Source: Myxococcales bacterium (GTDB taxonomy: Bacteria > Myxococcota_A > Polyangia > Polyangiales > Polyangiaceae). Taken from it: 52,475 nt of DNA. Where the stretch lies: NCBI GenBank assembly GCA_016191785.1, contig JACPVJ010000006.1, forward strand, positions 1 through 52,475, in the 5' to 3' direction. This document shows, in pieces, positions 33,130 to 42,459 of this stretch. The first letter of the stretch is position 1; each line of letters opens with the position of its first letter. The notes below the pieces were generated by a model. That model saw only the letters and a list, made by a program, of their open reading frames with translations, had not been told where the DNA came from and did not search any database. A program made the position numbers and the translations under genes.

Positions 33130-35796
33130 ATGACCGAAGCCGAGTGGAAAACCCGCAAACGCCGCATCGACCCAAAGCTCGATGCTGTCGGTTGGCCTTT
33201 ACCGAAAAGCCGGAGCAAGCCCAGTGCGGTCCGGTCCGAAGAAGAAGAAACCGACAACGGCCCCGCTGACTACGCCCTCTGGCTGGACGGCCAGGTGGCT
33301 GCCGTGGTCGAGGCCAAGAAGCTCACCGTCGGCCCCCAAAACGTCCTGACCCAGGCCGAGCGGTACGCCAAGGGCCTCCGAGATTCGCGGTTCGACTTCG
33401 ACGGGCTCCGGTGCCCCTTCCTGTACGCGACCAACGGCGAGGTCATCTGGTTTCACGATGTCCGACATGCGCTGAACCGATCATGCCGAGTCTCGACCTT
33501 CCACACGCCAAGTGCTCTTCGAGAGCTTCTTGGTCGTGACCTCGGCGATGCCTGTGAGAAGGCCCTCGCTCTTCCCCACGATCACCCCCGCCTCCGCCCC
33601 TACCAGAAGGAAGCGAATGCAGCCGTCGAGAAAGCAATCTCCGAGAGGAAGCGGAACCTCTTGGTGGCGATGGCCACGGGAACGGGAAAAACCTACACGC
33701 TAGTGAATCAGATCTACCGGGCCATGAAGACCGGGATTGCCAAGCGGGTTCTCTTTCTCGTTGATCGTCGAGCCCTCGCTGCTCAAGCGGTTCGGGCGTT
33801 CAATTCGTTCGAAGTCCGGCCCGGCTACAAGTTCACGAGCGACTACGAAGTCTACTCGTCCCGGTTCCAGATGGGGGATTTCGACGATGAAGACAAGTTC
33901 GACCCGAAGGTTCTGCCGCAGGGATACCTGACGGACCCGAAGCCGGGACATGCGTTCGTCTACGTCTGCACCATCCAACGGATGGCGATTAACATCCTCG
34001 GTCGTTCGGCGATCTTCGGGCTCGGGGACGAAGCCGTCGATGACGACGCCGACAAGATCAACATCCCGATCCATGCCTTCGATCTGATCGTGGCTGACGA
34101 GTGCCACCGGGGATACACGTCGCAGGAGATCTCGACATGGCGCTCGACCCTGGACCACTTCGACGCTATCAAGGTCGGCCTCACAGCCACCCCAGCAAGC
34201 CACACGACCGCGTTCTTCACGAACAAGGTGTTCGAGTACGGCTACGAGCAGGCCGTTCGTGACGGCCACCTGGTGGACTACGACGCGGTGAACGTCCGCT
34301 CCGAAGTGCGGATGAACGGCCTCTTCTTGCGCGAGGGGGAGAACGTGGAGGTCGTGGACCCGGAAAACGGCCTCTCCAAGATGGACCAGCTCGAAGACGA
34401 GCGGACCTTCGACACGGCCGAGATCGAAGCCAAGGTCACGGCTCCGGAGTCGAACAAGAAGATCCTGAAGGAGATAAAGAAGTATGCTGACCGGCACGAG
34501 CAGGAGCATGGCCGGTTTCCGAAGACCCTCATCTTCGCCGTGAACGACATGCCCCACACGAGCCATGCGGATCAGCTCGTGGATCTCGCCAAGGATGTCT
34601 TCGGTAAGGGCGAGGCGTTCGTCGAAAAGATAACTGGTCGTGTCGATCGCCCGCTTCAGAGGATACGGGAGTTCCGAAACCGACCGAATCCGGGCATCAC
34701 CGTTACTGTAGACCTGCTCACCACGGGCGTAGACATTCCCGACCTGGAATACATCGTCTTCCTGCGCCCGGTGAAGAGCCGCATCTTGTTCGAGCAGATG
34801 ATCGGCCGTGGCACTAGGAAGGGCGAGAAGTATCCCGACAAGGATCACTTCACCGTCTTCGACTGCTTCGACGGCACGCTGCTCGCCTACTTCAAGAAGG
34901 CCACTGGGATCACGGCCGAGACACCGCTCCAGCCGACGAGGACGGTCAAGGAGATCATCAACGACATCTGGGCCAACAAGGACCGCGACTACAACATCGG
35001 CTGTTTGGTGAAGCGGCTTCAGCGGATCGACAAGGCGATGTCGGCCGAGGGCCGGGTGCTCTTCGCCAAGCATGTGCCAAACGGTGATCTCGCAAAGTAC
35101 GCCCGGCAGCTACCGGGAGCGCTTCGGTCCGATTTCGTGGATGCCATGAAGCTGCTCCGTAACGACGAATTCCAGGAGCTTCTGGTGGCGTACCCGAGGC
35201 CACAGCGGACGTTCATGAAGGCGTACGAGCAGACCGATCAGGTTTCGTCGGTCTACATGTTCAGGGACATCGCCGGGAACGAATACAAGCCAGCCGACTA
35301 TCTCCAAGTCTTCGCGAAGTTCGTCACGGAGAACCAGGACCACATCGACGCCGTTCGGATCCTGCTGGATCGGCCACGGTCGTGGAGTCCGTCAGCGTTG
35401 ACCGAATTGAAGACCAAACTCACGCAGAGCCGTTACAGGTTCTCTCCGGACAACCTGCAGAAGGCGCACGAAATCCACTACAAGAAGGCGCTGGTTGACC
35501 TCGTCAGCATGGTGAAACATGCCGCCCATGAAGAAGCCCCGCTGCTCACGGCAACCGAGCGGGTCGAGCGGGCGTTCTCGAAGATCACCTCCGGGATGAC
35601 CTTCACGGCGGACCAGCAGAAGTGGCTCGACCGGATCCGGGAGCACCTCCGGGAGAACCTGTCCATCGACAAGGAAGATTTCGAGCTGGTGCCGGTGCTC
35701 TCGGATGCCGGTGGCTGGCCAGTGGCTCGGAGGATCTTCGGGGAGCCTCAACTCGAAGCCCTCATCGCGAACTTGAACGAGGCAATCGCAGCATGA
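33130..35796 (+). CDS. hsdR: type I restriction enzyme, R subunit
   Basis: 888 aa. ATG 33130 gives MTEAEWKTRKRRIDPKLDAVGW, the usual HsdR start; upstream in-frame codons add 70 unlikely residues. The nuclease domain has Asp47 (PADYALW) and Glu61-x-Lys63 (VVEAKK). The superfamily 2 translocase has Walker A MATGTGKT (181-188), DECH (323-326), LTATP (351-355) and QMIGRGTR. The C-terminal helical region binds the methyltransferase core. It cuts unmodified DNA after translocation. It is the first gene of an operon in which each gene overlaps the next; its stop overlaps the next start by 4 bases. Confidence 0.95.
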   Translation: MTEAEWKTRKRRIDPKLDAVGWPLPKSRSKPSAVRSEEEETDNGPADYALWLDGQVAAVVEAKKLTVGPQNVLTQAERYAKGLRDSRFDFDGLRCPFLYATNGEVIWFHDVRHALNRSCRVSTFHTPSALRELLGRDLGDACEKALALPHDHPRLRPYQKEANAAVEKAISERKRNLLVAMATGTGKTYTLVNQIYRAMKTGIAKRVLFLVDRRALAAQAVRAFNSFEVRPGYKFTSDYEVYSSRFQMGDFDDEDKFDPKVLPQGYLTDPKPGHAFVYVCTIQRMAINILGRSAIFGLGDEAVDDDADKINIPIHAFDLIVADECHRGYTSQEISTWRSTLDHFDAIKVGLTATPASHTTAFFTNKVFEYGYEQAVRDGHLVDYDAVNVRSEVRMNGLFLREGENVEVVDPENGLSKMDQLEDERTFDTAEIEAKVTAPESNKKILKEIKKYADRHEQEHGRFPKTLIFAVNDMPHTSHADQLVDLAKDVFGKGEAFVEKITGRVDRPLQRIREFRNRPNPGITVTVDLLTTGVDIPDLEYIVFLRPVKSRILFEQMIGRGTRKGEKYPDKDHFTVFDCFDGTLLAYFKKATGITAETPLQPTRTVKEIINDIWANKDRDYNIGCLVKRLQRIDKAMSAEGRVLFAKHVPNGDLAKYARQLPGALRSDFVDAMKLLRNDEFQELLVAYPRPQRTFMKAYEQTDQVSSVYMFRDIAGNEYKPADYLQVFAKFVTENQDHIDAVRILLDRPRSWSPSALTELKTKLTQSRYRFSPDNLQKAHEIHYKKALVDLVSMVKHAAHEEAPLLTATERVERAFSKITSGMTFTADQQKWLDRIREHLRENLSIDKEDFELVPVLSDAGGWPVARRIFGEPQLEALIANLNEAIAA

Positions 35797-36656
35797 CGCG
35801 GGTCTTTCACGGGATCGATTTCGCGAACGTTGAGGCCCATCACGGACAGTGTTGGCTCGTGGACGACGGCACGACGCTCACCGCCCGCTTCAATCCACAG
35901 GAACCCGTTGTCCGAACAGCCGTGGACTGTCCGTTCGGCACCAGCCAAGGGTTCGAGGCGCTTCTGAAGGGTGAAATTACCGAACCGAGCGACGATGGGT
36001 TCAAGACCCGGGCCACAGAGCGGCTGATGCGAAAGCATGTCGCCGCCTTCACGACGAACGCAGAGTGGCGAGCCCAGGACACCAAGACAAGGAAGGCTCT
36101 AGACCGAGTCTCGTTCTTCAACGGGGGCGCTCATGTGCAACCCTCCGTGGGGCTGGTCATCGTGCCCGAGTTCCTTGACTGGCTCATGGGAAGACTCGGA
36201 GGTGACTCAACGACCGAACGTCTGAAGCGGGTCCGCGAGGCTCGCCTGGGCGAAGGTCCCGTTGTCGAGGCCCATCCTCGGCTACTGCTCTACTCCATCA
36301 TTGAACGTGTTCGACTTGGGAGTCGCCAGACCATTCCCGCTCAGGTGATGGCGGACATCGGTGGATACAAGGATCGTGGTGCTCACGGAGAGCAGGGCCG
36401 TCGTCAAGCGTACAACCTGTTGGCCTCCGGCACGGCGCACTGGCAGCCGACCGGACAGGCCAGGCAGATTGCGGTCCCCGACCTTGTGACGATGCTGGCC
36501 GTCGATCACGCCTTTGATGCCTGGCTTGCGGCCCTAACGGCATGGGCACACCACCACCACGACACCTGGACCTGGGATCAGGCTGGCTTGCCGCAGGCGA
36601 ACGTTGAGGTCGAGGGCCACATGCTGATTCTCAAGATCAACGGGAAGACCGACTGA
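35793..36656 (+). CDS. DUF429 family protein inside the type I restriction operon
   Basis: 287 aa. Start ATG 35793 overlaps the hsdR stop. DUF429 features: VFHGIDFANVEA (first strand with Asp), TAVDCPFG, TRATERLMRKHV, and VVEAHPRLLLYSI, in an RNase H-like arrangement with acidic residues Asp9 and Asp46 as candidate metal ligands. The family is a predicted nuclease-like group of unproven activity. Its overlap with both hsdR and hsdM means it is made together with the restriction complex, which is not standard for type I systems. Confidence 0.75.
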   Translation: MTRVFHGIDFANVEAHHGQCWLVDDGTTLTARFNPQEPVVRTAVDCPFGTSQGFEALLKGEITEPSDDGFKTRATERLMRKHVAAFTTNAEWRAQDTKTRKALDRVSFFNGGAHVQPSVGLVIVPEFLDWLMGRLGGDSTTERLKRVREARLGEGPVVEAHPRLLLYSIIERVRLGSRQTIPAQVMADIGGYKDRGAHGEQGRRQAYNLLASGTAHWQPTGQARQIAVPDLVTMLAVDHAFDAWLAALTAWAHHHHDTWTWDQAGLPQANVEVEGHMLILKINGKTD

Positions 36657-38092
36657 TGACCGACATCGTCCAGAAGCTTTGGGGCTTCTGCCATACGCTC
36701 CGCCACGATGGGATCGACTACGGCGACTACATCGAGCAGATCACCTACCTCCTCTTCCTGAAGATGGCCGATGAGCGGGACGTAGAAGTACCAAAGGGAT
36801 GCTCGTGGCCGACCATCCGGGACAAGAGCGGCACCGACCTCACCGACCACTACATCGAGGCCCTGCGGAAGCTCGGCAAGAGCCAGGGCATCCTCGGGGA
36901 CATCTTCGCGGGTGCCCAGTCGAGGTTCAACAACCCGGTCAATCTCAAGAAGCTCGTCTCGCTCATCGACGAAACCGAGTGGACCAGCCTCGACGTGGAC
37001 GTGAAAGCCCAAGCCTACGAGGGCTTACTGGAGAAGGCAGCGGCCGAGGGCAAGAAGGGCGCGGGGCAATACTTCACGCCCCGAGTGCTCATCCAAAGCA
37101 TCGTCCGGTGCATGAAGCCGGATCCGAGGTTGAAGCCCGACTTCACGATCTCCGACCCGGCTGTCGGAACCGGTGGCTTTCTCGTGGCCGCGTACGAGTG
37201 GCTCAAGGACGAGACCCGAGGCGGGGCCATCGACCGCAGCGTGATGAAACGGATCCGGTCCAAGACCTACTTCGGCGAGGAACTGGTTCCTCGACCTCGC
37301 CGCATGGCGCTGATGAACCTGTTCCTCCACGGCATCGAGCCGCAGATTCGGCTCGGTGACAGCATCGGAGAGCCTCCCGCACCCGAACGCTTTGACGTGA
37401 TCCTGACGAACCCACCCTTTGGGACCAAGGGTGCGGGCCAGGCACCGGAGCGGGACGACTTCACCATCTCGACGAGCAACAAGCAGCTCAACTTCGTCCA
37501 GCACGTGCTCACGATCCTGAAGCAGGGTGGTCGTGCAGCCGTGGTGCTGCCCGACAACGTGCTCTTCGCCGATCAGGCGGGCGAGGTCTTGAAGATCGTG
37601 GCCGAGGACTGTGACCTTCACACCGTCTTGCGGCTGCCAAGGGGAACTTTCACGCCGTACAGCCAGGGGGTGAAAGCCAACGTCCTGTTCTTCACGAAGG
37701 GGCACCCGACCGAGAAGGTCTGGATCTACGACGCTAGAACCAACGTCCCGGGCATCACCAAGAAGGATCGCCCACTGACCCCGGCGCATTTCAAAGAGTT
37801 CGAGAAGTGCTTCGGGTCGGATCCAAACGGCAAAGGCAAGCGGAAGCGCTCAGACTCGAAGGAGGATCGTTGGCATGACATCGCTCTCGCCGAGGTCAAG
37901 CGGAGGGAGTTCAAGCTCGACGGCCTCAAATGGCTCAAGGAGGATTCGCTAGAAGATGCGGATGATCTTCCCGAGCCCGAAGAGCTAGCGACCGATGCCA
38001 TCGCCGAGCTGGAAGAAGCCGTTGCTGAGCTGAATCAAGTGCTCAAACTCCTGGAGAACGGCAACGGGGCGAGCAAGGGGGCGGAGGCGTGA
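36656..38092 (+). CDS. hsdM: type I restriction-modification methyltransferase subunit
   Basis: 478 aa. N-terminal helical domain (DYGDYIEQITYLLFLKMADE), then the N6-adenine methyltransferase fold with SAM motif DPAVGTGGF (167-175), GEEL, and catalytic NPPF (252-255). The C-terminal helix (about 430-470) is a coiled coil that would contact HsdS. Its start shares a base with the stop of the DUF429 gene and its end overlaps hsdS by GTGA. It modifies adenine in the recognition site set by HsdS. Confidence 0.95.
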   Translation: MTDIVQKLWGFCHTLRHDGIDYGDYIEQITYLLFLKMADERDVEVPKGCSWPTIRDKSGTDLTDHYIEALRKLGKSQGILGDIFAGAQSRFNNPVNLKKLVSLIDETEWTSLDVDVKAQAYEGLLEKAAAEGKKGAGQYFTPRVLIQSIVRCMKPDPRLKPDFTISDPAVGTGGFLVAAYEWLKDETRGGAIDRSVMKRIRSKTYFGEELVPRPRRMALMNLFLHGIEPQIRLGDSIGEPPAPERFDVILTNPPFGTKGAGQAPERDDFTISTSNKQLNFVQHVLTILKQGGRAAVVLPDNVLFADQAGEVLKIVAEDCDLHTVLRLPRGTFTPYSQGVKANVLFFTKGHPTEKVWIYDARTNVPGITKKDRPLTPAHFKEFEKCFGSDPNGKGKRKRSDSKEDRWHDIALAEVKRREFKLDGLKWLKEDSLEDADDLPEPEELATDAIAELEEAVAELNQVLKLLENGNGASKGAEA

Positions 38093-39510
38093 GCGAGGAC
38101 GAGCTTCCAGAGGGGTGGGCTTGCCCCGATCTTGGCACCCTCGTTCGGCCGTCGAAAAGGAAGGCTGAACCGGGGCATCGAAACGGTCGGCCCTACATCG
38201 GGTTGGAGCACATCGAAAGCGAAACCAATCGCGTCATTGGATGGGATGTCGGCTCCGGTGTGAAAAGCACGATGTGCGTGTTCTCCTGTGGCGATGTTCT
38301 CTACAGCAAGCTGCGTCCTTACCTTAACAAGGTGACCGTGGCGCCTGCCGATGGCGTTGGATCTACAGAAATTCTGGTTTTCGAGAAGCAGGCTCATCTG
38401 GTGCCCCAGTACCTCATGTGGCTCTTGTCTCGACACGAAACGGTTCGCACAGCCAACGAACGAGCGGCGGGCGTCCAGCTTCCGAGAATCACGTTCGAGA
38501 AGATCGCTGACATCACAGTCCCCCTCGCCCCACTCCCCGAGCAGCACCGCATCGTCGGGCGGGTCGAGGCTCTCCTCGCAGAGGTGAACAAGGCCAAGGA
38601 CCGGCTCGACCGGGTGAAGGTCATCATCAAGCGGTTCCGGCAGGCGGTGCTGGCGGCGGCCTATAGCGGACGCCTCACAGGCGATTGGCGACTCCTCGGT
38701 CCGGAGATCCCAATCTGCTCGGCGTTCGACCCCAGAGAACCTGGGCGGTTCTCGCTCGATCCTGATGTCGAACTGCCCGAGTTACCTAGGCCCTGGGTGT
38801 ATGCGCCAATCGGCAACGTTGCCTCATTCCAGCAGGGAATGCAGATCGCCAAGGCAACCCGTTTCAAAGAACCCGGTCCGGGGCGGCTTCCCATTCTTCG
38901 GATAGGGAACTACTCGACGGCATTTACCGACGATGTGGAGTACGCCCAAGTGGGTGAGGACACGCTAATCGCCGAAGCTGAGGATCTAATTCTGACCCGG
39001 ACCGGCGAGACCAGAGGGAAGGTTCTCACGGGTTACCGTGGCGTGTTCCATAACAACACCTTTCGGATCAACTTTGACAAGCGGCTCGTTGGCCGGCGGT
39101 ATCTACTCCACTGGTTACAGACCAAGGAGGTTCAGGCTTACATCCTCGACCGTTCGGGCAAATCCGCTCAGCCTGACCTCACCCATAAGGCGTTCGGTCC
39201 TTGTCCATTTCCCATACCTCCGCCGCCCGAGCAGGAGGAAATCGTCAACCGGATCGAAGCGGCATTTGCGCTCACCGCATCCATCGAGGCCCGCGTGACC
39301 GCCGCTGCTTCCCGGGCCGAGAAGCTCCCCCAGGCGATCCTGTCCAAGGCATTCAAGGGCGAGCTGGTCCCCACCGAGGCCGAGCTGGCCCGAGCAGAGG
39401 GCAGGTCGTTCGAGTCGGCCGAGGAGATGTTGAAGAAGGTCAAGGCAGCCGATGTCGGTGGACTTGCTCGTGGCGGCAGTCGCCGAAGGGGCCGGCAGAG
39501 AGAGAGATGA
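38089..39510 (+). CDS. hsdS: type I restriction-modification specificity subunit
   Basis: 473 aa from a GTG overlapping hsdM. Two target-recognition domains (about 1-150 and 240-390) are each followed by a conserved helical spacer: PLPEQHRIVGRVEALLAEV... and PPPPEQEEIVNRIEAAF.... The two halves define a bipartite recognition sequence that cannot be read from the protein alone. Its stop overlaps the start of the TIR gene (ATGA). Confidence 0.94.
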   Translation: MSEDELPEGWACPDLGTLVRPSKRKAEPGHRNGRPYIGLEHIESETNRVIGWDVGSGVKSTMCVFSCGDVLYSKLRPYLNKVTVAPADGVGSTEILVFEKQAHLVPQYLMWLLSRHETVRTANERAAGVQLPRITFEKIADITVPLAPLPEQHRIVGRVEALLAEVNKAKDRLDRVKVIIKRFRQAVLAAAYSGRLTGDWRLLGPEIPICSAFDPREPGRFSLDPDVELPELPRPWVYAPIGNVASFQQGMQIAKATRFKEPGPGRLPILRIGNYSTAFTDDVEYAQVGEDTLIAEAEDLILTRTGETRGKVLTGYRGVFHNNTFRINFDKRLVGRRYLLHWLQTKEVQAYILDRSGKSAQPDLTHKAFGPCPFPIPPPPEQEEIVNRIEAAFALTASIEARVTAAASRAEKLPQAILSKAFKGELVPTEAELARAEGRSFESAEEMLKKVKAADVGGLARGGSRRRGRQRER

Positions 39511-40523
39511 CGACCAAGCCTCTCGTGTTCCTGGGCTCGTCGTCCGAAGGCATCAAGGTCGCAGAAGTGATCGAGAGCCACCTTTCCCGTGACTTCGAGA
39601 TGAAGCGATGGGATCGGGGCCTCTTCGTCCCTGGTCACTATGCGCTGGAGTCGCTGGAGGAGGCCGCCCGGCAGTGCAAGTTCGCCGTCATCGTGGGGAC
39701 CGCAGACGATGTGCTGACGAAGCGACGGAAGACCAGTCGCACGATCCGAGACAACTTGATCTTCGAGTTCGGCCTATTCTACGGGGTGTTTGGCCGGAAG
39801 CGGACCATCCTCGTCACGCCGAAGCGAGTGGCCTTGGGGCTGCCGACCGACCTCGACGGTCTGACCCGGGCTACCTACACGAAGTACCCGGGGCCGCCGA
39901 CAACCAAGAAGTGGCTGGAGTCTCTTCAGGCCGTGAGCAACGAAGTGACGATGGCGCTCCTCAAAGAGGTCAGTGCTGAGCGGACGGCATCGGCGAGGAG
40001 GGCCAAGGGCGACCGGATGAACCGCCGAAGGCAGGCAGCCCTGAGGCTCTACCGTGCGGTCACAACCCTGCGGGACATCTTCATCGACGTGCCAACCAAG
40101 GCCCTTGGCGCCGCAGGGAACAAGGTCAAGTTCGACAAGGTGAAGGCCGACGCATCAGCCAAGGTCCGCAAGCTGGAAGAGGATTGGCAGGGCGATGCAG
40201 AACTCTTGGGCGTGATCCCGCAGCTTTCAGGGCTGACGACTGCCACGTCCAAAGCCCTTGTTGCCTTCCCGTACCCAGCCGTCAACGTTTCGCAGGCTGA
40301 GGCCCATGAGGTGGCGGGGCGTTTCCTGGCCAGGGTATCGAAAGGCACCGTCGGCGAACGACTCGGTGCGGCAGCAGATCAGGTTGGGCGGGAGGCGGAA
40401 CGAAAGGTGACCGAGTTCTCGAAGATGTACACCGACTGGTGGAGGGAGCATGAGCCTCCCCTTCGTCAGCGAGCGCAGGCGCTCCAGGACGGCGTCATGA
40501 ACGCCACCTTCGAGGGCTCGTGA
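39507..40523 (+). CDS. TIR-like protein (CAP12/PF10137 type) coupled to the restriction operon
   Basis: 338 aa. ATG 39507 overlaps the hsdS stop by 4 bases. The N-terminal 150 residues form a TIR-like nucleotide-binding fold: PLVFLGSSSEGIKVAE, AVIVGTADDV, and RDNLIFEFGLFYGVFG with Glu87 as presumed catalytic residue for NAD+ cleavage. Residues 165-338 are helical with coiled-coil character (KVKADASAKVRKLEEDW) and may sense or dock to the restriction complex. CAP12-type TIR domains are abortive-infection effectors elsewhere. Placing one as the last cistron of hsdRMS suggests a back-up triggered when restriction fails, comparable in logic to PrrC; that is inference. Confidence 0.8.
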   Translation: MTTKPLVFLGSSSEGIKVAEVIESHLSRDFEMKRWDRGLFVPGHYALESLEEAARQCKFAVIVGTADDVLTKRRKTSRTIRDNLIFEFGLFYGVFGRKRTILVTPKRVALGLPTDLDGLTRATYTKYPGPPTTKKWLESLQAVSNEVTMALLKEVSAERTASARRAKGDRMNRRRQAALRLYRAVTTLRDIFIDVPTKALGAAGNKVKFDKVKADASAKVRKLEEDWQGDAELLGVIPQLSGLTTATSKALVAFPYPAVNVSQAEAHEVAGRFLARVSKGTVGERLGAAADQVGREAERKVTEFSKMYTDWWREHEPPLRQRAQALQDGVMNATFEGS

Positions 40524-40624
40524 TGACCACTCTCGGCAGAATCATGCCCGACTACGAGGACCGACGACGCGAGGGTTCGGAAGGTCGGGGGCGGGTTCGA
40601 TTGGTGAACGTCAACCGACCGTAG
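40523..40624 (+). CDS. possible 33-aa peptide gene after the TIR gene
   Basis: ATG 40523 shares a base with the TIR gene's stop (TGATG), the same coupling used by its neighbours. The frame encodes a short basic, arginine-rich peptide (MTTLGRIMPDYEDRRREG...) ending at TAG 40622-40624, 10 bases before the next gene. It may be a real small protein or a re-initiation artefact. Confidence 0.3.
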   Translation: MTTLGRIMPDYEDRRREGSEGRGRVRLVNVNRP

Positions 40625-40634
40625 CGGGGAGCTG

Positions 40635-41900
40635 ATGTTCACGAACAGTTCGAAGCGCCACGACTTCTTCCGCAACGCATTCACGGAGCATTCAAAGCCG
40701 CCGTGCCAGGTGCTTATTGCGGTTGCGTTCTTCACCGACCCCGAGCCGGTACTGGACCTGGTTAACCGGGGGTGCCACGTGAAGTTGATCGTGCGCCTCG
40801 GCTTCCCGACCAGCCCAGCGGCACTTCGGAAGCTGCTCAACATCGAGGGTATCCAGGTCCGGTACATCAACAACGAGTCGTTCCACCCGAAGCTGTACAT
40901 CTTCGCCGAGAAGTGTGCGTTCGTCGGGTCATCGAACCTGACCAAGAGTGCGCTGCTCACCAACCAGGAGATCAACGTCGGGATTCCCGTTTCCGATCCG
41001 CGCTACGAGGACCTGGTCGCGACGTTCGTGGACTACTGGGGCCAGGTCCGGGTACTCGACGAGTCCGTGCTGGAAAAGTACGAACGAATTTTTCGCAAGT
41101 ACGAGGCGGCGCATCGGAGCTTGGGCCAGATGGACCTGGAGGTCGCCGGGCTGGCGAAGACGCAAATCTCGAACATCGGTCGGGACGACATTAAGCAGGA
41201 TGCGGAGGACGAATTTCTCGATGAGTACCGGACCACCTACCAGGGGTTCCTCGACGCATTCCGCACCGTGCGCCGTCTCTATTCTGAGACAGGCAAGCGA
41301 AAGGTTCCCGAAGACAGGCTCCCGTTGCGGCTGGAGGTGGACTCCTTCTTGAGCTGGGTTCGGGAAAAGCTCGCGACCGGCGAGACGTATCAGCACGCAC
41401 CAGTCCTTCACGGCTCCGACCTGAACAAGAAAGTCCTCCAAGCCGTCGATGCGTGGTTCAACTCGTCGTACCGCTGGTTCGACGAAGAAGTTGTCCCTGA
41501 TCGCTATCCTCGGATCGTCCGTATCCTTGGGTCCGAAGGTGCAATCAAGAACGCTTCCTACGACGAGATTCTTTCCGCTCTTGAGGTGGTGAACTCGTTC
41601 AACGACCGGCGCCGATTCTTTCGAGGTGGGCACGAAACGCACGTAGCGGCTTTCAGAGCTGAGAATGATCTCGACGCGGTCAAGCACACGATTCGCTACC
41701 TGCTCTTCGGGAAAGACGACCCCATTGTGCGTATGGGACGCTGCATCTTCGCTCCCAGATACAAGCTGGGCCAGTTCGGTCGAAGTGCCGTTCAAGAACT
41801 GCTGGGCTGGATCAACTCAGACGACATCCCCGTCTGCAACAACCGCACGTTGCGGTCTCTGCGTTGGATGGGCTTCGATGTCGCCGTCATCGGAGAGTGA
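40635..41900 (+). CDS. phospholipase D-like nuclease domain protein
   Basis: 421 aa. A single HKD-type motif: His84-x-Lys86 in SFHPKLYIF, followed by FVGSSNLTKSAL and QEINVGI with the supporting Asn101 and Glu112. Family members with one HKD motif act as dimers and include restriction nucleases. The long C-terminal region (150-421) is helical and unassigned. GGGGAG precedes the ATG by 4-5 bases. It follows the restriction/TIR operon in the same direction and could be part of it. Confidence 0.75.
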   Translation: MFTNSSKRHDFFRNAFTEHSKPPCQVLIAVAFFTDPEPVLDLVNRGCHVKLIVRLGFPTSPAALRKLLNIEGIQVRYINNESFHPKLYIFAEKCAFVGSSNLTKSALLTNQEINVGIPVSDPRYEDLVATFVDYWGQVRVLDESVLEKYERIFRKYEAAHRSLGQMDLEVAGLAKTQISNIGRDDIKQDAEDEFLDEYRTTYQGFLDAFRTVRRLYSETGKRKVPEDRLPLRLEVDSFLSWVREKLATGETYQHAPVLHGSDLNKKVLQAVDAWFNSSYRWFDEEVVPDRYPRIVRILGSEGAIKNASYDEILSALEVVNSFNDRRRFFRGGHETHVAAFRAENDLDAVKHTIRYLLFGKDDPIVRMGRCIFAPRYKLGQFGRSAVQELLGWINSDDIPVCNNRTLRSLRWMGFDVAVIGE

Positions 41901-41916
41901 CCGAAAGGATCCAGCC

Positions 41917-42459
41917 ATGCCTCCAGCCAGTGACCGAGCCCCGATCGACTTCCTCCGCCTCCCGGTCGTCTCCCTCTCGGCCGAGTACCTGGTTATGGGC
42001 CACCTGCTCAGGCGGAACATCCTCACGTACAAGGCCCCGCCCGGGAACGAAGGCTACGATCTGATCTGCATCCACCCGGACCCGAGGCACCAGCCGAAGA
42101 AGGGCGAGGTGGCCCAGGTCCGGGTCCAAGTGAAGAGCCGCTACCAAACGGACTGCGACCGGGGATTCCCCGTGAAAGAGGTCAGTATCAACGCCTTCGA
42201 CTTCCTCGTCGTGGCGTTCTTGAACATCGGGAAGTTCTTCGGCCGGAACGATGGAGCCACCGGGTGGACCGAACCGGAGTTCTTCACATTGCCGGCGAAG
42301 TTCATCCGGAAACACCACGACGCGCGATCATCCTGGCAGAAGGTCCGGCTCCGAGGGCTCGACGACGAGATTGCGGAATTCAAGAACGAGCGGGGCTTCG
42401 AGCTGATTGCCGAGGCCCTCGGGGTGAAGAGGCCGAGGAAGGTGCGCGGCTCTCAATGA
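41917..42459 (+). CDS. PD-(D/E)XK nuclease-like protein
   Basis: 180 aa. AAGGA lies 8 bases before ATG 41917. Asp48 in NEGYDLICIHPD and Gln71-Val-Lys73 in VRVQVKSRY fit the D...(E/Q)xK metal site of PD-(D/E)XK nucleases, with an upstream helix containing Glu23. The C-terminal half (about 110-180) is unassigned. It overlaps the next gene by ATGA. Likely a nuclease or a structurally related sensor in the defence cluster. Confidence 0.65.
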   Translation: MPPASDRAPIDFLRLPVVSLSAEYLVMGHLLRRNILTYKAPPGNEGYDLICIHPDPRHQPKKGEVAQVRVQVKSRYQTDCDRGFPVKEVSINAFDFLVVAFLNIGKFFGRNDGATGWTEPEFFTLPAKFIRKHHDARSSWQKVRLRGLDDEIAEFKNERGFELIAEALGVKRPRKVRGSQ

